From: DATAUD01 sp036268455
GTDB taxonomy: Bacteria; Verrucomicrobiota; Verrucomicrobiia; Limisphaerales; Palsa-1400
NCBI GenBank assembly: GCA_036268455.1
Contig: DATAUD010000002.1
Location: 1-64,000 of the forward strand
Length of the DNA: 64,000 bases
Direction: 5' to 3'
Part shown: positions 1 to 8,747 of the stretch, piece by piece
How the letters are laid out: each line of letters opens with the position of its first letter
Numbering within the stretch: position 1 is the stretch's first letter
Made by a program: the position numbers and the translations under genes
The notes under the pieces: model-generated
Seen by the model: only the letters and a program-made list of their open reading frames with translations
Databases searched by the model: none
What the model was told of the DNA's origin: nothing

Positions 1-314
1 GTGCAAGCCTGGTTAAAACGACATCCCCGCTTTGTGCCGCATTTTATTCCGACCAGTTCCAGTTGGCTCAACCTGGTCGAACGTTGGTTTGGGGAATTGA
101 CGCAAAAACGCGTTCGACGGGGGGCTTTCGTCAGTGTGCCGATCTCATTGCGGCCATCGATGAGTTTCTGGCGGCTTGGAACCAAGACCCCAAACCTTTT
201 GTCTGGACGGCCACTGTGGAATCCATCGTCGAAAAGTTAAAAAAGTGCCGCCAGACCTTGGAGCAAATCAAACCCGGCTGCACGTTGCCAAAATCGAGGA
301 AAAAACGGGGATAA
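1..314 (+). pseudogene. IS630-family transposase, C-terminal fragment with frameshift
   Basis: This is the C-terminal part of a DDE transposase; the gene continues upstream of the window edge. The first frame reads PTSSSWLNLVERWFGEL, the IS630 signature that contains the last catalytic acidic residue (the E of LVERW). Near base 138 the frame must step back one base to continue as ADLIAAIDEFLAAWNQ, the usual IS630 ending, so one base appears to be missing. There is no slippery run at that point, so decay or a sequencing error is likelier than programmed frameshifting. A probable element end lies 20-30 bases downstream. The family call is firm; activity is unlikely. Confidence 0.8.
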
Positions 315-319
315 CTCCA

Positions 320-344
320 GTCGTTTATGAGACACTACACTAGT
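320..344 (+). mobile_element. Probable right end of the IS630-type element
   Basis: Just after the transposase stop, the stretch that ends in GAGACACTACACTA at the TA dinucleotide (343-344) has the form expected of an IS630/Tc1 terminal inverted repeat abutting a duplicated TA target. The partner left end is outside the window, so the repeat could not be matched. The boundary is inferred. Confidence 0.4.
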
Positions 345-456
345 AATCGGTGGCTATTCCGATTTCAGATCGTTCGGCCAAGTAGCCATCCCTCCCATAG
401 AAATTCGTGATGACCAAGCCGTTCGGAAAGGTGACTCCGGTTCTCCAACCTGCAAA

Positions 457-1584
457 TCACTCCCCTTCTCCCATAGTTTGATCATTTTGGGGTGCGGCGG
501 CGGCTTTGCCCACTTCTTTAACGACGGCCTGCAAGCAATTCCACGCGTTGGTCGGGTTCCCCTTTCCGGCGGATTCCTCGTCCAGAAACGTCTCCGCGCT
601 CATCCATTCCGTTTGGACCATCCCTTGAAAATGCGTCCGCATCACCTTTGAACTCGTTCTGCGCCAGCGCAACATATCGTCCGTCTGCTGCGTCGCGACG
701 CCCGCCGACCTCCACGGGCAAGTCACCACATCGAAACCTTTCATCGCAAAGTAAACCGCCGTTGGATCAGGTCGCTCGTAATGCCAGTCGCAAATCATCA
801 CATCCTTGGGAATGAGGTCAATGGCGCGCGCGGTGGTTCGGTAACTCGCTTCCCATTCACCCAGTCCCGTCGTTTTGCCGTCGATCAACCGGTCGCCCCA
901 AATCCACAGACGCCGGTTTTTTTCCCGGAGATGATCGTGGATGCGCCGCACCTCGTCCGCGAACAGCTCGGCTTTGTCGCGTCCTCCGCAGCGCGGACAT
1001 TGGTCTTCGCCCAGATAAAAAATCTCATCCATCCCGGCGTGAAACGCATCCGTCTCAAAAACGTCGCAAAGCTCGTCAATGACGGGAAAAATCACTTCGT
1101 GCAGCTTGGGTTGGAGCGGGCAATAACTTTTGCAATAAAGTTTGTCGGCATTGGGCCATTTATACTTCTCGGGCATCTTCACCCAGGGGGTCTCGTCGAA
1201 TTCGGGATAAACACTGAGCAGTTTTCCCAGGTGCGATCCAAAAGACTGGTGCCCCAGCAAATTGATCTGCGGAATGATCTTGATTCCGTCCTTTCGGCAT
1301 ACGCCAACCAGCTTTTTGACATCCGTCCGGGAGAGCGCGTCCCCGTCCCTGAGTTCCGGGTGCGTTTCGAATTGATAATTGTAATCCACCCGCAAAATCA
1401 AAGTATTGATATGCCGCGGCGCCAATTCGCGATCAATAAACGCAACGAAGTTATCCACATTATCCGGCCGTGGGGCGGCGATGCAAAGCCCGCGCACCGG
1501 CATCAACTCATCCAGGTCCGCCCCGTTCGTTCTTATAGGGAGGCATGGCAGGCAAAGCAGGCAACAGAGCCAAAGCGGTTTCAT
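457..1584 (-). CDS. Secreted GH20-like beta-N-acetylhexosaminidase family protein
   Basis: The 375-residue product starts with a signal peptide (hydrophobic residues 3-16, likely cleavage near residue 21). The rest reads as a TIM-barrel glycosidase of the GH20 superfamily. HAGMDEIF at 182-189 puts D186-E187 where GH20 enzymes carry their Asp-Glu catalytic pair, and the downstream LWIWGDRLID strand is typical. An accessory beta domain is not evident, so the protein is shorter than classical hexosaminidases; the substrate is probably a beta-linked amino sugar but is unproven. I chose the ATG at 1584 because the upstream in-frame extension is not protein-like and hides the signal peptide. It is divergent from the toxin-antitoxin pair. 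Confidence 0.75.
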   Translation of the reverse strand: MKPLWLCCLLCLPCLPIRTNGADLDELMPVRGLCIAAPRPDNVDNFVAFIDRELAPRHINTLILRVDYNYQFETHPELRDGDALSRTDVKKLVGVCRKDGIKIIPQINLLGHQSFGSHLGKLLSVYPEFDETPWVKMPEKYKWPNADKLYCKSYCPLQPKLHEVIFPVIDELCDVFETDAFHAGMDEIFYLGEDQCPRCGGRDKAELFADEVRRIHDHLREKNRRLWIWGDRLIDGKTTGLGEWEASYRTTARAIDLIPKDVMICDWHYERPDPTAVYFAMKGFDVVTCPWRSAGVATQQTDDMLRWRRTSSKVMRTHFQGMVQTEWMSAETFLDEESAGKGNPTNAWNCLQAVVKEVGKAAAAPQNDQTMGEGE

Positions 1585-1667
1585 CTCGGAGGTTAGCGGC
1601 AAACGCAGGTAAAGGTCAAACTGCTTTGAGCCGGAAAGCTTGCCGCGAACGGGCAAACTGTTACAGT

Positions 1668-1931
1668 ATGGGGGTGAGCTACAAAGCAGTGGAAGTGGAT
1701 CTTGAAAACGGACATGTGCGTCCGTTAGGTGCGGAATCACTCTCGGACAGAGCGCATGGCTTGCTGACTTTGCTTGATAATGGAATGCCAACCTTCGCCC
1801 CGACCTGCAGTGAACTGGCGAAACGCTGGACCGCCCTGGATAAGCTTCCGCCGGATGAAGCCAATGCGTTTGCTGACGATGTCGAGAAGAGCCGTTCCAG
1901 CCTGCCCGCACCCAAAGCCGCATGGGATTGA
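1668..1931 (+). CDS. Antitoxin of a VapBC-like type II module
   Basis: An 87-residue protein lies directly upstream of a VapC-type toxin frame and overlaps it by 10 bases (its stop lies inside the first codons of the toxin), the usual antitoxin-toxin arrangement. The sequence has an N-terminal beta-rich part (KAVEVDLENGHVRPL) and a C-terminal helical tail (DEANAFADDVEKSR) that probably wraps the toxin. I do not see a confident DNA-binding fold, so the antitoxin subfamily is unassigned. ATG 1668 and GTG 1674 are both possible starts. The frame is intact although its toxin partner is not. Confidence 0.65.
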   Translation: MGVSYKAVEVDLENGHVRPLGAESLSDRAHGLLTLLDNGMPTFAPTCSELAKRWTALDKLPPDEANAFADDVEKSRSSLPAPKAAWD

Positions 1932-2339
1932 TACTCGATACCTCGATACTGATTGCGGACGAACGAGGCAAATTTGACATGCCTGCCTTCCTCCAGCAGT
2001 TTTCGGGGGTTCAGCCGAATTGCCGCTATTACCGCATCGGAACTTTTGCACGGAGTGGAAAGAGCGCAAGATGCCGTGCGGAAAGCGAGGCGCCAACAAC
2101 ATGTCGAACAGATTCTCGCCGCGGTTCCTGTCCAGCCATTTGACCTGGCTCAAGCGCGCGTCCATGCCCGAGTTTGGGCGCAATCAGCGTTGTCTGGCAA
2201 TATGATCGGGCCACATGACATGCAGATCGCAGCAGCAGGAATGTCCCTTGGATACGAAGTTGCGACACTCAATGTGCAGGAATTTCAAAGGGTGAGCGGA
2301 TTAAAGCTTGTGGACGCGACTTCATTCCGCAGGCCATGA
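1922..2339 (+). pseudogene. vapC: VapC-like PIN-domain toxin, frameshifted
   Basis: Two overlapping frames together give a full PIN-domain ribonuclease of about 138 residues. The first supplies MGLILDTSILIADERGK with the first catalytic aspartate (D6). The second supplies ITASELLHG (catalytic Glu), GPHDMQIAA (catalytic Asp) and the VATLNVQEF ending normal for VapC. The switch falls near 2000-2012, around TTTTCGGGGG, where one extra base breaks the frame. VapC toxins cleave tRNA or rRNA; here the protein would be truncated unless the base is a sequencing error in the G run. The antitoxin is immediately upstream. Confidence 0.8.
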
Positions 2340-2426
2340 ATCCTTCCGGCCTTTTTTTCGCATTCAAAATAATGCTTGAATTCTGATTGGGGATCAATAG
2401 GATGGGGACTTCAAATTCCACATTTT

Positions 2427-5400
2427 ATGCCTCAATTAATGCGTCAAAATCGTTGTCGGTTCGTTTCGGTCATTGCGGTTGGGCTGGCTCTGTTGTCGGC
2501 AGTATGGGCAGGGGCGTTGCCGAGTTATGATCCGTTTACTGACGCGACGGCTTCGCCGTTTGGCACCGGCACGTCTTACACCCCGAATGTTGGCTCCACT
2601 TCAGGATTGCTGGCTTATCAAACCAACCTTCTGGGAGAAGGATGGGGGGCCTGGGCAACGTCCTCAGCGCAAAACCTCAGCGACTCCGTGTATGTTTCTG
2701 CGTTCAATTTCAATGATTCGTCCACGAATGCCCAGGGGGAACTGACTAATAACGCCGGACTGGGGCTTTTGCCGGGCGGTTTTCCGGCCATCCCGGACCA
2801 GAGCGTTTTGCAGGAGAGCATCACCAGCGGCACCCAAGGTTACGGGGCTTGTCTGGCGTTTAATCGAGTCATTTACCCGCCGCCGGGGGAGGCTTCGGCG
2901 TTCGGCGCGGATATCACGAATACGCTCTATGCTTCGTTTTTTATGGATGTGACCAATTGGGGGAACGGGGGGACAGGCGGGACGTATTTTCTCGGGTTTG
3001 TTTCGACGGCCCAGGCGGGGAACCAGAATCTTAGCGGAACGGCCAGCGAAGCGGCGGCGGTCAGGGTGTACTTGCAGCAGAAGACGGCCACGGGCGGGGG
3101 CTATTACCTGGAAATTGGAGACGGCTCGGATACGGGGACCGGAGCGAGCGCGGCTGTTTTGTGCAATACCAACCAAACTTATTTTGTGGTGGTGGGATAT
3201 GAGATGTCCGGGACTAATATTTCGGGGACGGTGACGAATGATCATATCCGGTTATGGATTAATCCGGCGACGAATACGTTTGGCGCACTAGCGACGCCGC
3301 CCGAAAACACGAATAATCACCCTTTGAAGGTCACTTTGACCAACGCGGCGGGATTTTATCTTTTAGGCCGCAATACGACCAGCGGACCGCCGGATGGGAT
3401 GTATTACGGGAGCCTGCGGATCGGCACGACGTGGAGTTACGTGACCGGCGGGGCGGAATTCACGAATGAACCGATCACCATTGCCAACACCAACGCGGGA
3501 TCTATGGTGACTTTTAACGGGGCGGCGGTTGCGGCCGGGACGAATGTCAATTACCAGTGGCAGTTCGATGGGACGAATTTAAGCGATAATGGCCACTTCA
3601 CCGGGTCAACGACCTCGAACCTGACGATTGCGAACGTGGCGCAGGCGGATGTGGGCAGTTATACGCTAGTGGCGAGCACATCGGTCGATCCGGCGGGTTT
3701 CGGGCTGCCAAGCACGGCGGTGACGCTGACGGTGGACCCCGCGATCACGGCGCAGCCGACAATTTCGGCGGCGACATTGGCGCCTTACACGAATGCGACA
3801 GTGCCGCTGGGGACGAATGTGACTTTTTCGATCAGCGCGAGTTCCGGGAACGGTTACACTCCGTTGACCTATCGTTGGAGCCGGAACGGAACGCCGCTGA
3901 CGGACAATGGGAGCACGATTTCAGGCTCGGCCATGGCGACTTTGACGCTGTCCGACGTTACGGCGAGCGCGGATGGCGTTTATACGTGCGCCGTAACCAA
4001 CAGCCAGGGAGGCGGCCAGATCAGCAGCGGAGCGACGCTCGAGGTGGTGGACCCGGCGATCAGCGTGCCACCGCAGAGCATGACAGCCAATTATCTGGGC
4101 ACGGCGAGTTTCACGGTGACGGCGTTGGGGACCGGGCCGTTCCGTTATCAATGGCTTTTTAACGGCGCGCCGTTGGTGAACGGGCCGAGCATTTCAGGTT
4201 CGGGGGCGACGGTGGCGAATGCGCAGTCGCAGACTTTATCGCTGGCCGACGTGACCTATCTGGACGCGGGGAGTTACTCGGTCATCGTCACGAACGCGGT
4301 CGGATCAACCAATGTAAGCAGTGCGGCCATACTGACGGTCAATGACCCTTCCATCACAGTCCAGCCGGTTTCACAAACATCAACCCTGGCGGGCGGACAG
4401 ACAAGTTTGACGGTGACGGCGGCCGGCTCTCCGACGCTCAATTATCAATGGTACGACAGCGCGGGAATCGTGCACGACGGGGGCGACATTACGGGGTCAT
4501 CCACCGCGACGCTGAACTTTTCGTCGTTGTCAGACTCCGACGATAACACCTACTGGGTGACCGTCACCGGCAGCCAGAGCGGCCAAACGGCGACGAGCAG
4601 CAACGCGGTCGTCACGGCGGAGCATCCGGTGGCGATTATTACCCCACCGCAAAACCGGACGGAGCGAGCGGGAGAACACACGGCGTTTGTCGTGGGGGCG
4701 AGCGGGACGGGGTTGTCGTATTCGTGGGAGAGCAACGGGGTTGCGATCGCGGGGATGACGGGGAATACCTTTTATTTGACAAATATCCAGCCGGCGAGCG
4801 CGGGGACCTATCAAGTGACGGTGAGCAGTCCTTACAGCGCCAGCCAGTCCGCCAGCGCGACGCTGACGGTGTTGCCCGGGCCGTTTCTGAATCTTTACCA
4901 GAGCAATCTGGTGGTGGCGCGGATTGGCGATGGGGTGGAGACATTGAATGGGGCGATAGGCAACACGCTCTACCTGGACCAGGTGGCTACGAACGGAAGG
5001 TACCTGAACACGACGATGATCCTGGATTCGGATTCGTCGCAGGCGGGGACAAATTCGTTCATCGTGGAAGGGACCGGCAACGGGCTTTATGAAAGCGTCC
5101 TGAACCTTTCGCAAAACGGACAGTATTTCAATATCGTCGGTTATAACGCGAATCTGCCGAATTCGGGCTTAAGCTTCGGCAATGTGCAGGCGGCGGCAGT
5201 GCCGAGATCGATCCTGGCGGTCAACGGAATTGGCGTTGCCACCGTGTGTTTGACGAACCATGCGCTGGATGTCGGCGGGCTGAATGCGTTTCCACGGTCG
5301 GTCGTTTCAACCGATGGATTGACCAATTTCTGGGTGGCGGGGGTGCCGGCAAGCGGGTCGGGAATCGGCGCGGCAGCGGTGAGGTATTTGACGCCGTATT

Positions 5401-8400
5401 CGGGCACGACGTTTGGTTCGCTGGGTGGCGGGATTGACCCGCGAGTGGTGAGCATTTGGAACGGAACTCTTTACCTGACGTCCGGCACGGGATTGGGCGG
5501 GCTGCTGGATTGGACGGGCATCCCGACCAGCGGAAATCCCGGCGTTTTGATTTCCAATATGGACGAGGCTGTTCCAAGCCCGAACGATTTCGCGATCAGC
5601 CCGGACGGGTTGACGGTGTATATCGCTGACGACAACACCATTGCCAATGGCGGGGGAATTCAACGATTTGATAACGGGAACGAGACGCCGACTTACACTT
5701 TCGGCACCGGCGCAGCCTCGATGGCGGGCGCAAAAGGTTTGGCGGTTTACTTTCCGACGAACGTGACGACGTGGGGCGCAGGCGCGAGCGGCGCGGTGCT
5801 TTACGCGACGACGGCGGAACCGTCGGGCAACCGGTTGATTGCGATTGTCGATACGAACGCAAATGCGACGGCTGTCGTTTTGGATACTGCGGGACCGAAT
5901 CAGTTGTTGCGCGGGGTTCGCTTTGGGCCGATTTCGGTCCCCGCAACGGTCGTCACCGGGCCGGAGGACGAGACGAACTTTCCGTATGGCTTTACGGCGG
6001 TCTTTACGGCGACGGCGTCCGGCACGCTGCCGCTCTCATATCAATGGCTGTTGAACGGAACCAATTTGAGCGACGGACTTAGCCCGTCCGGTTCGGGCGC
6101 GGTAATCTCTGGATCACAAACGACGACGTTGACCATCTCGAACGTCACAACCACTGATGGCGGAGTTTATACTTTTGTCGTGAGCAACGGGATTCCATCG
6201 ACCAATGCGGCGAGCGCGACGTTGTCGGTGACGGAAGTGCCGCAGATTGAAGAGCAAACGTCCACGGACGTGGAGGTGTTCGGCGGCAGCAACCCGACGC
6301 TGTTCCTTGGGGCGGCCGGGCCGGGGATATTGCGCTATCAATGGACCAGCAACGGAACAGTGATCGCGGGGGCAACGAGTTCCACATACACCGTGCCGAA
6401 CACCGGAACAGGCGCAACATATGTGGGGACTGTTTCGTCCATCTATGGCACCAATTCCACCAGCCCGATAGTATTGACGGTTACTCCGACGCCATCGGCG
6501 CCGTATCCGATGGCGGTTTTGGCGGACCATCCGACGGATTATTGGCGGCTGGATGAAGCCAGCGGGACCGTGAGCTACGACCGGGTGGGAGGCAACAACG
6601 GGGCCTATACCAATACTGTGCTCGACCAGTCAGGATACACGAGCTATTTCAATCCGAATTCGGACCCAAGCGAAACGTCGGCCGTGTTTGGAAATTTGGC
6701 GACCAATAATAGTTTTATGGGGTCAGTGCCGACCCGGGTGAATTTTGGAACAGCGGCCGGCGGGAATGCGGGTTTCTCGGTCGAGGCGTGGATTCTTGCG
6801 ACGATCTCGCCGGCGGGCGCCGGAATAGTTTCGATTGGGCCAGGCGGGGCGGAGCAATTTGCGATTGATCTGGATTCCGCGGCGAATGACTTGCGGTTCT
6901 TTGTGCGCGACGCGGCAGGAACGGTTTTCAGCGCTGTGAGCGACATCGTACCTGAAGATGGACAATGGCATCACGTCGTGGGCGTGTGCGACGAGGCCAA
7001 CGGATTCATTGGGCTTTATAATGACGGAGTGCTGTTGGCGTCCAATTCCGTGCCACCCGGGAGCGGGCTATTGGCTTCGAGCCAATCATTGACGGTTGGG
7101 GCGCGACAGGAAGGCGTGGGGACACCATTCGACGATCAATACATAGGGGGAATAGACGACGTGTCGCTCTTTAACTACCCGTTGAGCGTTAGCCAAGTGC
7201 AGGCGCATTACGTGGCGGCGGGCATCGCGCCGACGGATTTGCAGGTGCAACCGGCCACCGAGAATACGAATGTGGGGGAAACGGCTGTGTTCATGGCGAC
7301 GGCCCTGGGAACCGGACCGCTATCGTATTACTGGACGGATGGAGATGGCCATCTGCTTTCAACCAACGCAGTGCTAACGGTGCCTGACGTTCAACCGGGA
7401 GGTTACAATTACCAGGTAGTGGTGAGCAATGCTTACGGGCAGGCGAGCGGATCGGGGAATTTGGCGGTCTTTTCGGGGGCGGCGTCAATTCTGACAGATG
7501 TGTTTCCGCTCGTGACCGAAGCGCCCCCCGGTTATCCAATCAGTTTTGTTGTTGGGGTCGTGGGCACGCCGCCGTTCAGTTATCAATGGTATCTAAATGC
7601 CACCACGCCAATTCCAGGGGCGACGAACTCGACCTATAACTTCCTGGCGTCGCCGGGCACAAATACATATACGCTTTGGGTTACCAATGAATCAGGGACG
7701 TCCGTGGCGTCCAGTTCGGCGGCAACGGTGATGGTGGGGGCGACGCCTCCGGTGATTGGATTCGGAGACGGCACGGGATGGACACTTAATGGCGGGGCGA
7801 CGATTAGCGGAAGCCCGGCCACACTGGAATTGACGGATGGGAACACATCGGAAGCGCGTAGCGCCTTCTACAATATCCCGCAATATATCGCGGGATTTCT
7901 GGCTTCGTTCACTTATACGCCGAGCGGCGGGACGGCAACGCGAGCGGACGGGACGACCTTTACGTTGCAGACCGCTTCGATTGGCGCGTCGTCCCTGGGC
8001 GGCGATGGCAACCAGCTTGGATATGGCGGCATCACTCCGAGTGTTGCTTTTGAATTGGACATTTATACGGGTGACGCGGGCGGGACGGGGATCAGTTTGG
8101 GAGAAAACGGTTCGACTGCCGGAACGGGGGGGTCGCCAAATGGCGGGACCGGACCTGTCAATATAAACAGCGGCGATCCCATTGCGGTGACGCTTTACTA
8201 CAGTTACGGAACGGGACAATTGGGGGTGAAACTGGTGGATGGCAGCGCGGGCGCGACATACGTGACCAATTACAACGTGGGCAACCTTGCGACCCTTTTG
8301 GGAGGAGATTTCGCTTATGTTGGCTTTACCGGTGCGACGGGTGGGAGCGATTCCGTCCAGCAGGTCAGCAACTTTTCATTCTCCTATAGCGAAACGCCGG

Positions 8401-8603
8401 TGATGTCGGCGAGCCACGGGGCGGGAGGGACGTTGGTGATTAGCTGGCCTGCGACGGTTTCGACAAGTTTCGTTCTGCAACAGGGCGATTCGCTGGCGGG
8501 GCCGTGGTCGGACGCAGGGACTTCGCCGTCTATTAACGGGCAGTATCAAGTAACTATCTCGCCGCAGGCGGTTGCGCGGTTTTATCGTTTGATTGCGCAG
8601 TAA
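2427..8603 (+). CDS. Giant secreted protein with nine Ig-like domains, LamG and L-type-lectin-like domains
   Basis: The 2058-residue product has a signal peptide (hydrophobic run ending in LLSAVWAGA), an N-terminal region that looks like a jelly-roll domain (to about residue 350), and five Ig-like repeats with the YQW and DxGxYxxxVTN signatures. A propeller-like segment follows (about 825-1190), then two Ig-like repeats, a LamG/concanavalin domain beginning at DYWRLDEASG (about 1375), two more Ig-like repeats, a legume-lectin-like region (about 1790-2000), and a C-terminal domain ending FYRLIAQ. It is probably a surface or extracellular glycan-binding adhesin. I see no PEP-CTERM or VPDSG sorting tail. 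A TTG start 51 bases upstream is open, but ATG 2427 or 2439 places the signal peptide correctly. Confidence 0.75.
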   Translation: MPQLMRQNRCRFVSVIAVGLALLSAVWAGALPSYDPFTDATASPFGTGTSYTPNVGSTSGLLAYQTNLLGEGWGAWATSSAQNLSDSVYVSAFNFNDSSTNAQGELTNNAGLGLLPGGFPAIPDQSVLQESITSGTQGYGACLAFNRVIYPPPGEASAFGADITNTLYASFFMDVTNWGNGGTGGTYFLGFVSTAQAGNQNLSGTASEAAAVRVYLQQKTATGGGYYLEIGDGSDTGTGASAAVLCNTNQTYFVVVGYEMSGTNISGTVTNDHIRLWINPATNTFGALATPPENTNNHPLKVTLTNAAGFYLLGRNTTSGPPDGMYYGSLRIGTTWSYVTGGAEFTNEPITIANTNAGSMVTFNGAAVAAGTNVNYQWQFDGTNLSDNGHFTGSTTSNLTIANVAQADVGSYTLVASTSVDPAGFGLPSTAVTLTVDPAITAQPTISAATLAPYTNATVPLGTNVTFSISASSGNGYTPLTYRWSRNGTPLTDNGSTISGSAMATLTLSDVTASADGVYTCAVTNSQGGGQISSGATLEVVDPAISVPPQSMTANYLGTASFTVTALGTGPFRYQWLFNGAPLVNGPSISGSGATVANAQSQTLSLADVTYLDAGSYSVIVTNAVGSTNVSSAAILTVNDPSITVQPVSQTSTLAGGQTSLTVTAAGSPTLNYQWYDSAGIVHDGGDITGSSTATLNFSSLSDSDDNTYWVTVTGSQSGQTATSSNAVVTAEHPVAIITPPQNRTERAGEHTAFVVGASGTGLSYSWESNGVAIAGMTGNTFYLTNIQPASAGTYQVTVSSPYSASQSASATLTVLPGPFLNLYQSNLVVARIGDGVETLNGAIGNTLYLDQVATNGRYLNTTMILDSDSSQAGTNSFIVEGTGNGLYESVLNLSQNGQYFNIVGYNANLPNSGLSFGNVQAAAVPRSILAVNGIGVATVCLTNHALDVGGLNAFPRSVVSTDGLTNFWVAGVPASGSGIGAAAVRYLTPYSGTTFGSLGGGIDPRVVSIWNGTLYLTSGTGLGGLLDWTGIPTSGNPGVLISNMDEAVPSPNDFAISPDGLTVYIADDNTIANGGGIQRFDNGNETPTYTFGTGAASMAGAKGLAVYFPTNVTTWGAGASGAVLYATTAEPSGNRLIAIVDTNANATAVVLDTAGPNQLLRGVRFGPISVPATVVTGPEDETNFPYGFTAVFTATASGTLPLSYQWLLNGTNLSDGLSPSGSGAVISGSQTTTLTISNVTTTDGGVYTFVVSNGIPSTNAASATLSVTEVPQIEEQTSTDVEVFGGSNPTLFLGAAGPGILRYQWTSNGTVIAGATSSTYTVPNTGTGATYVGTVSSIYGTNSTSPIVLTVTPTPSAPYPMAVLADHPTDYWRLDEASGTVSYDRVGGNNGAYTNTVLDQSGYTSYFNPNSDPSETSAVFGNLATNNSFMGSVPTRVNFGTAAGGNAGFSVEAWILATISPAGAGIVSIGPGGAEQFAIDLDSAANDLRFFVRDAAGTVFSAVSDIVPEDGQWHHVVGVCDEANGFIGLYNDGVLLASNSVPPGSGLLASSQSLTVGARQEGVGTPFDDQYIGGIDDVSLFNYPLSVSQVQAHYVAAGIAPTDLQVQPATENTNVGETAVFMATALGTGPLSYYWTDGDGHLLSTNAVLTVPDVQPGGYNYQVVVSNAYGQASGSGNLAVFSGAASILTDVFPLVTEAPPGYPISFVVGVVGTPPFSYQWYLNATTPIPGATNSTYNFLASPGTNTYTLWVTNESGTSVASSSAATVMVGATPPVIGFGDGTGWTLNGGATISGSPATLELTDGNTSEARSAFYNIPQYIAGFLASFTYTPSGGTATRADGTTFTLQTASIGASSLGGDGNQLGYGGITPSVAFELDIYTGDAGGTGISLGENGSTAGTGGSPNGGTGPVNINSGDPIAVTLYYSYGTGQLGVKLVDGSAGATYVTNYNVGNLATLLGGDFAYVGFTGATGGSDSVQQVSNFSFSYSETPVMSASHGAGGTLVISWPATVSTSFVLQQGDSLAGPWSDAGTSPSINGQYQVTISPQAVARFYRLIAQ

Positions 8604-8633
8604 GGACGCAGCGGAGCATAAAGCGGGCCGATG

Positions 8634-8662
8634 ACCGTACCCCGTTTGGGGTACGGTTTAAT
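8634..8662 (+). terminator. Rho-independent terminator after the first giant protein
   Basis: A perfect 10-bp stem (ACCGTACCCC paired with GGGGTACGGT, 8634-8643 and 8648-8657) with a GTTT loop is followed by TTAATTT. It lies 30 bases after the stop codon and separates the two giant genes into different transcripts. Confidence 0.75.
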
Positions 8663-8747
8663 TTCAAAAAGTGGTTGCGGAAGGATTGGTCAATTGGGTA
8701 AAGCATAGGTGTGCCCATTTTAAGTTGATCAAAACCTGTCTTCTTTT

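Noticed and set aside
118..145. Programmed -1 frameshift in the IS630-type transposase
   Set aside because: No slippery heptamer at the shift point, and a single missing base explains the break.
781..1596. Long plus-strand frame antisense to the GH20-like gene
   Set aside because: It mirrors a gene with clear signal peptide and catalytic motif; the antisense text has no recognisable domain.
3400..7740. Repeated DNA within the first giant gene, considered as a CRISPR or tandem-repeat array
   Set aside because: The repeats are diverged Ig-like domains of about 85-100 codons, with no short identical repeat and spacer structure.
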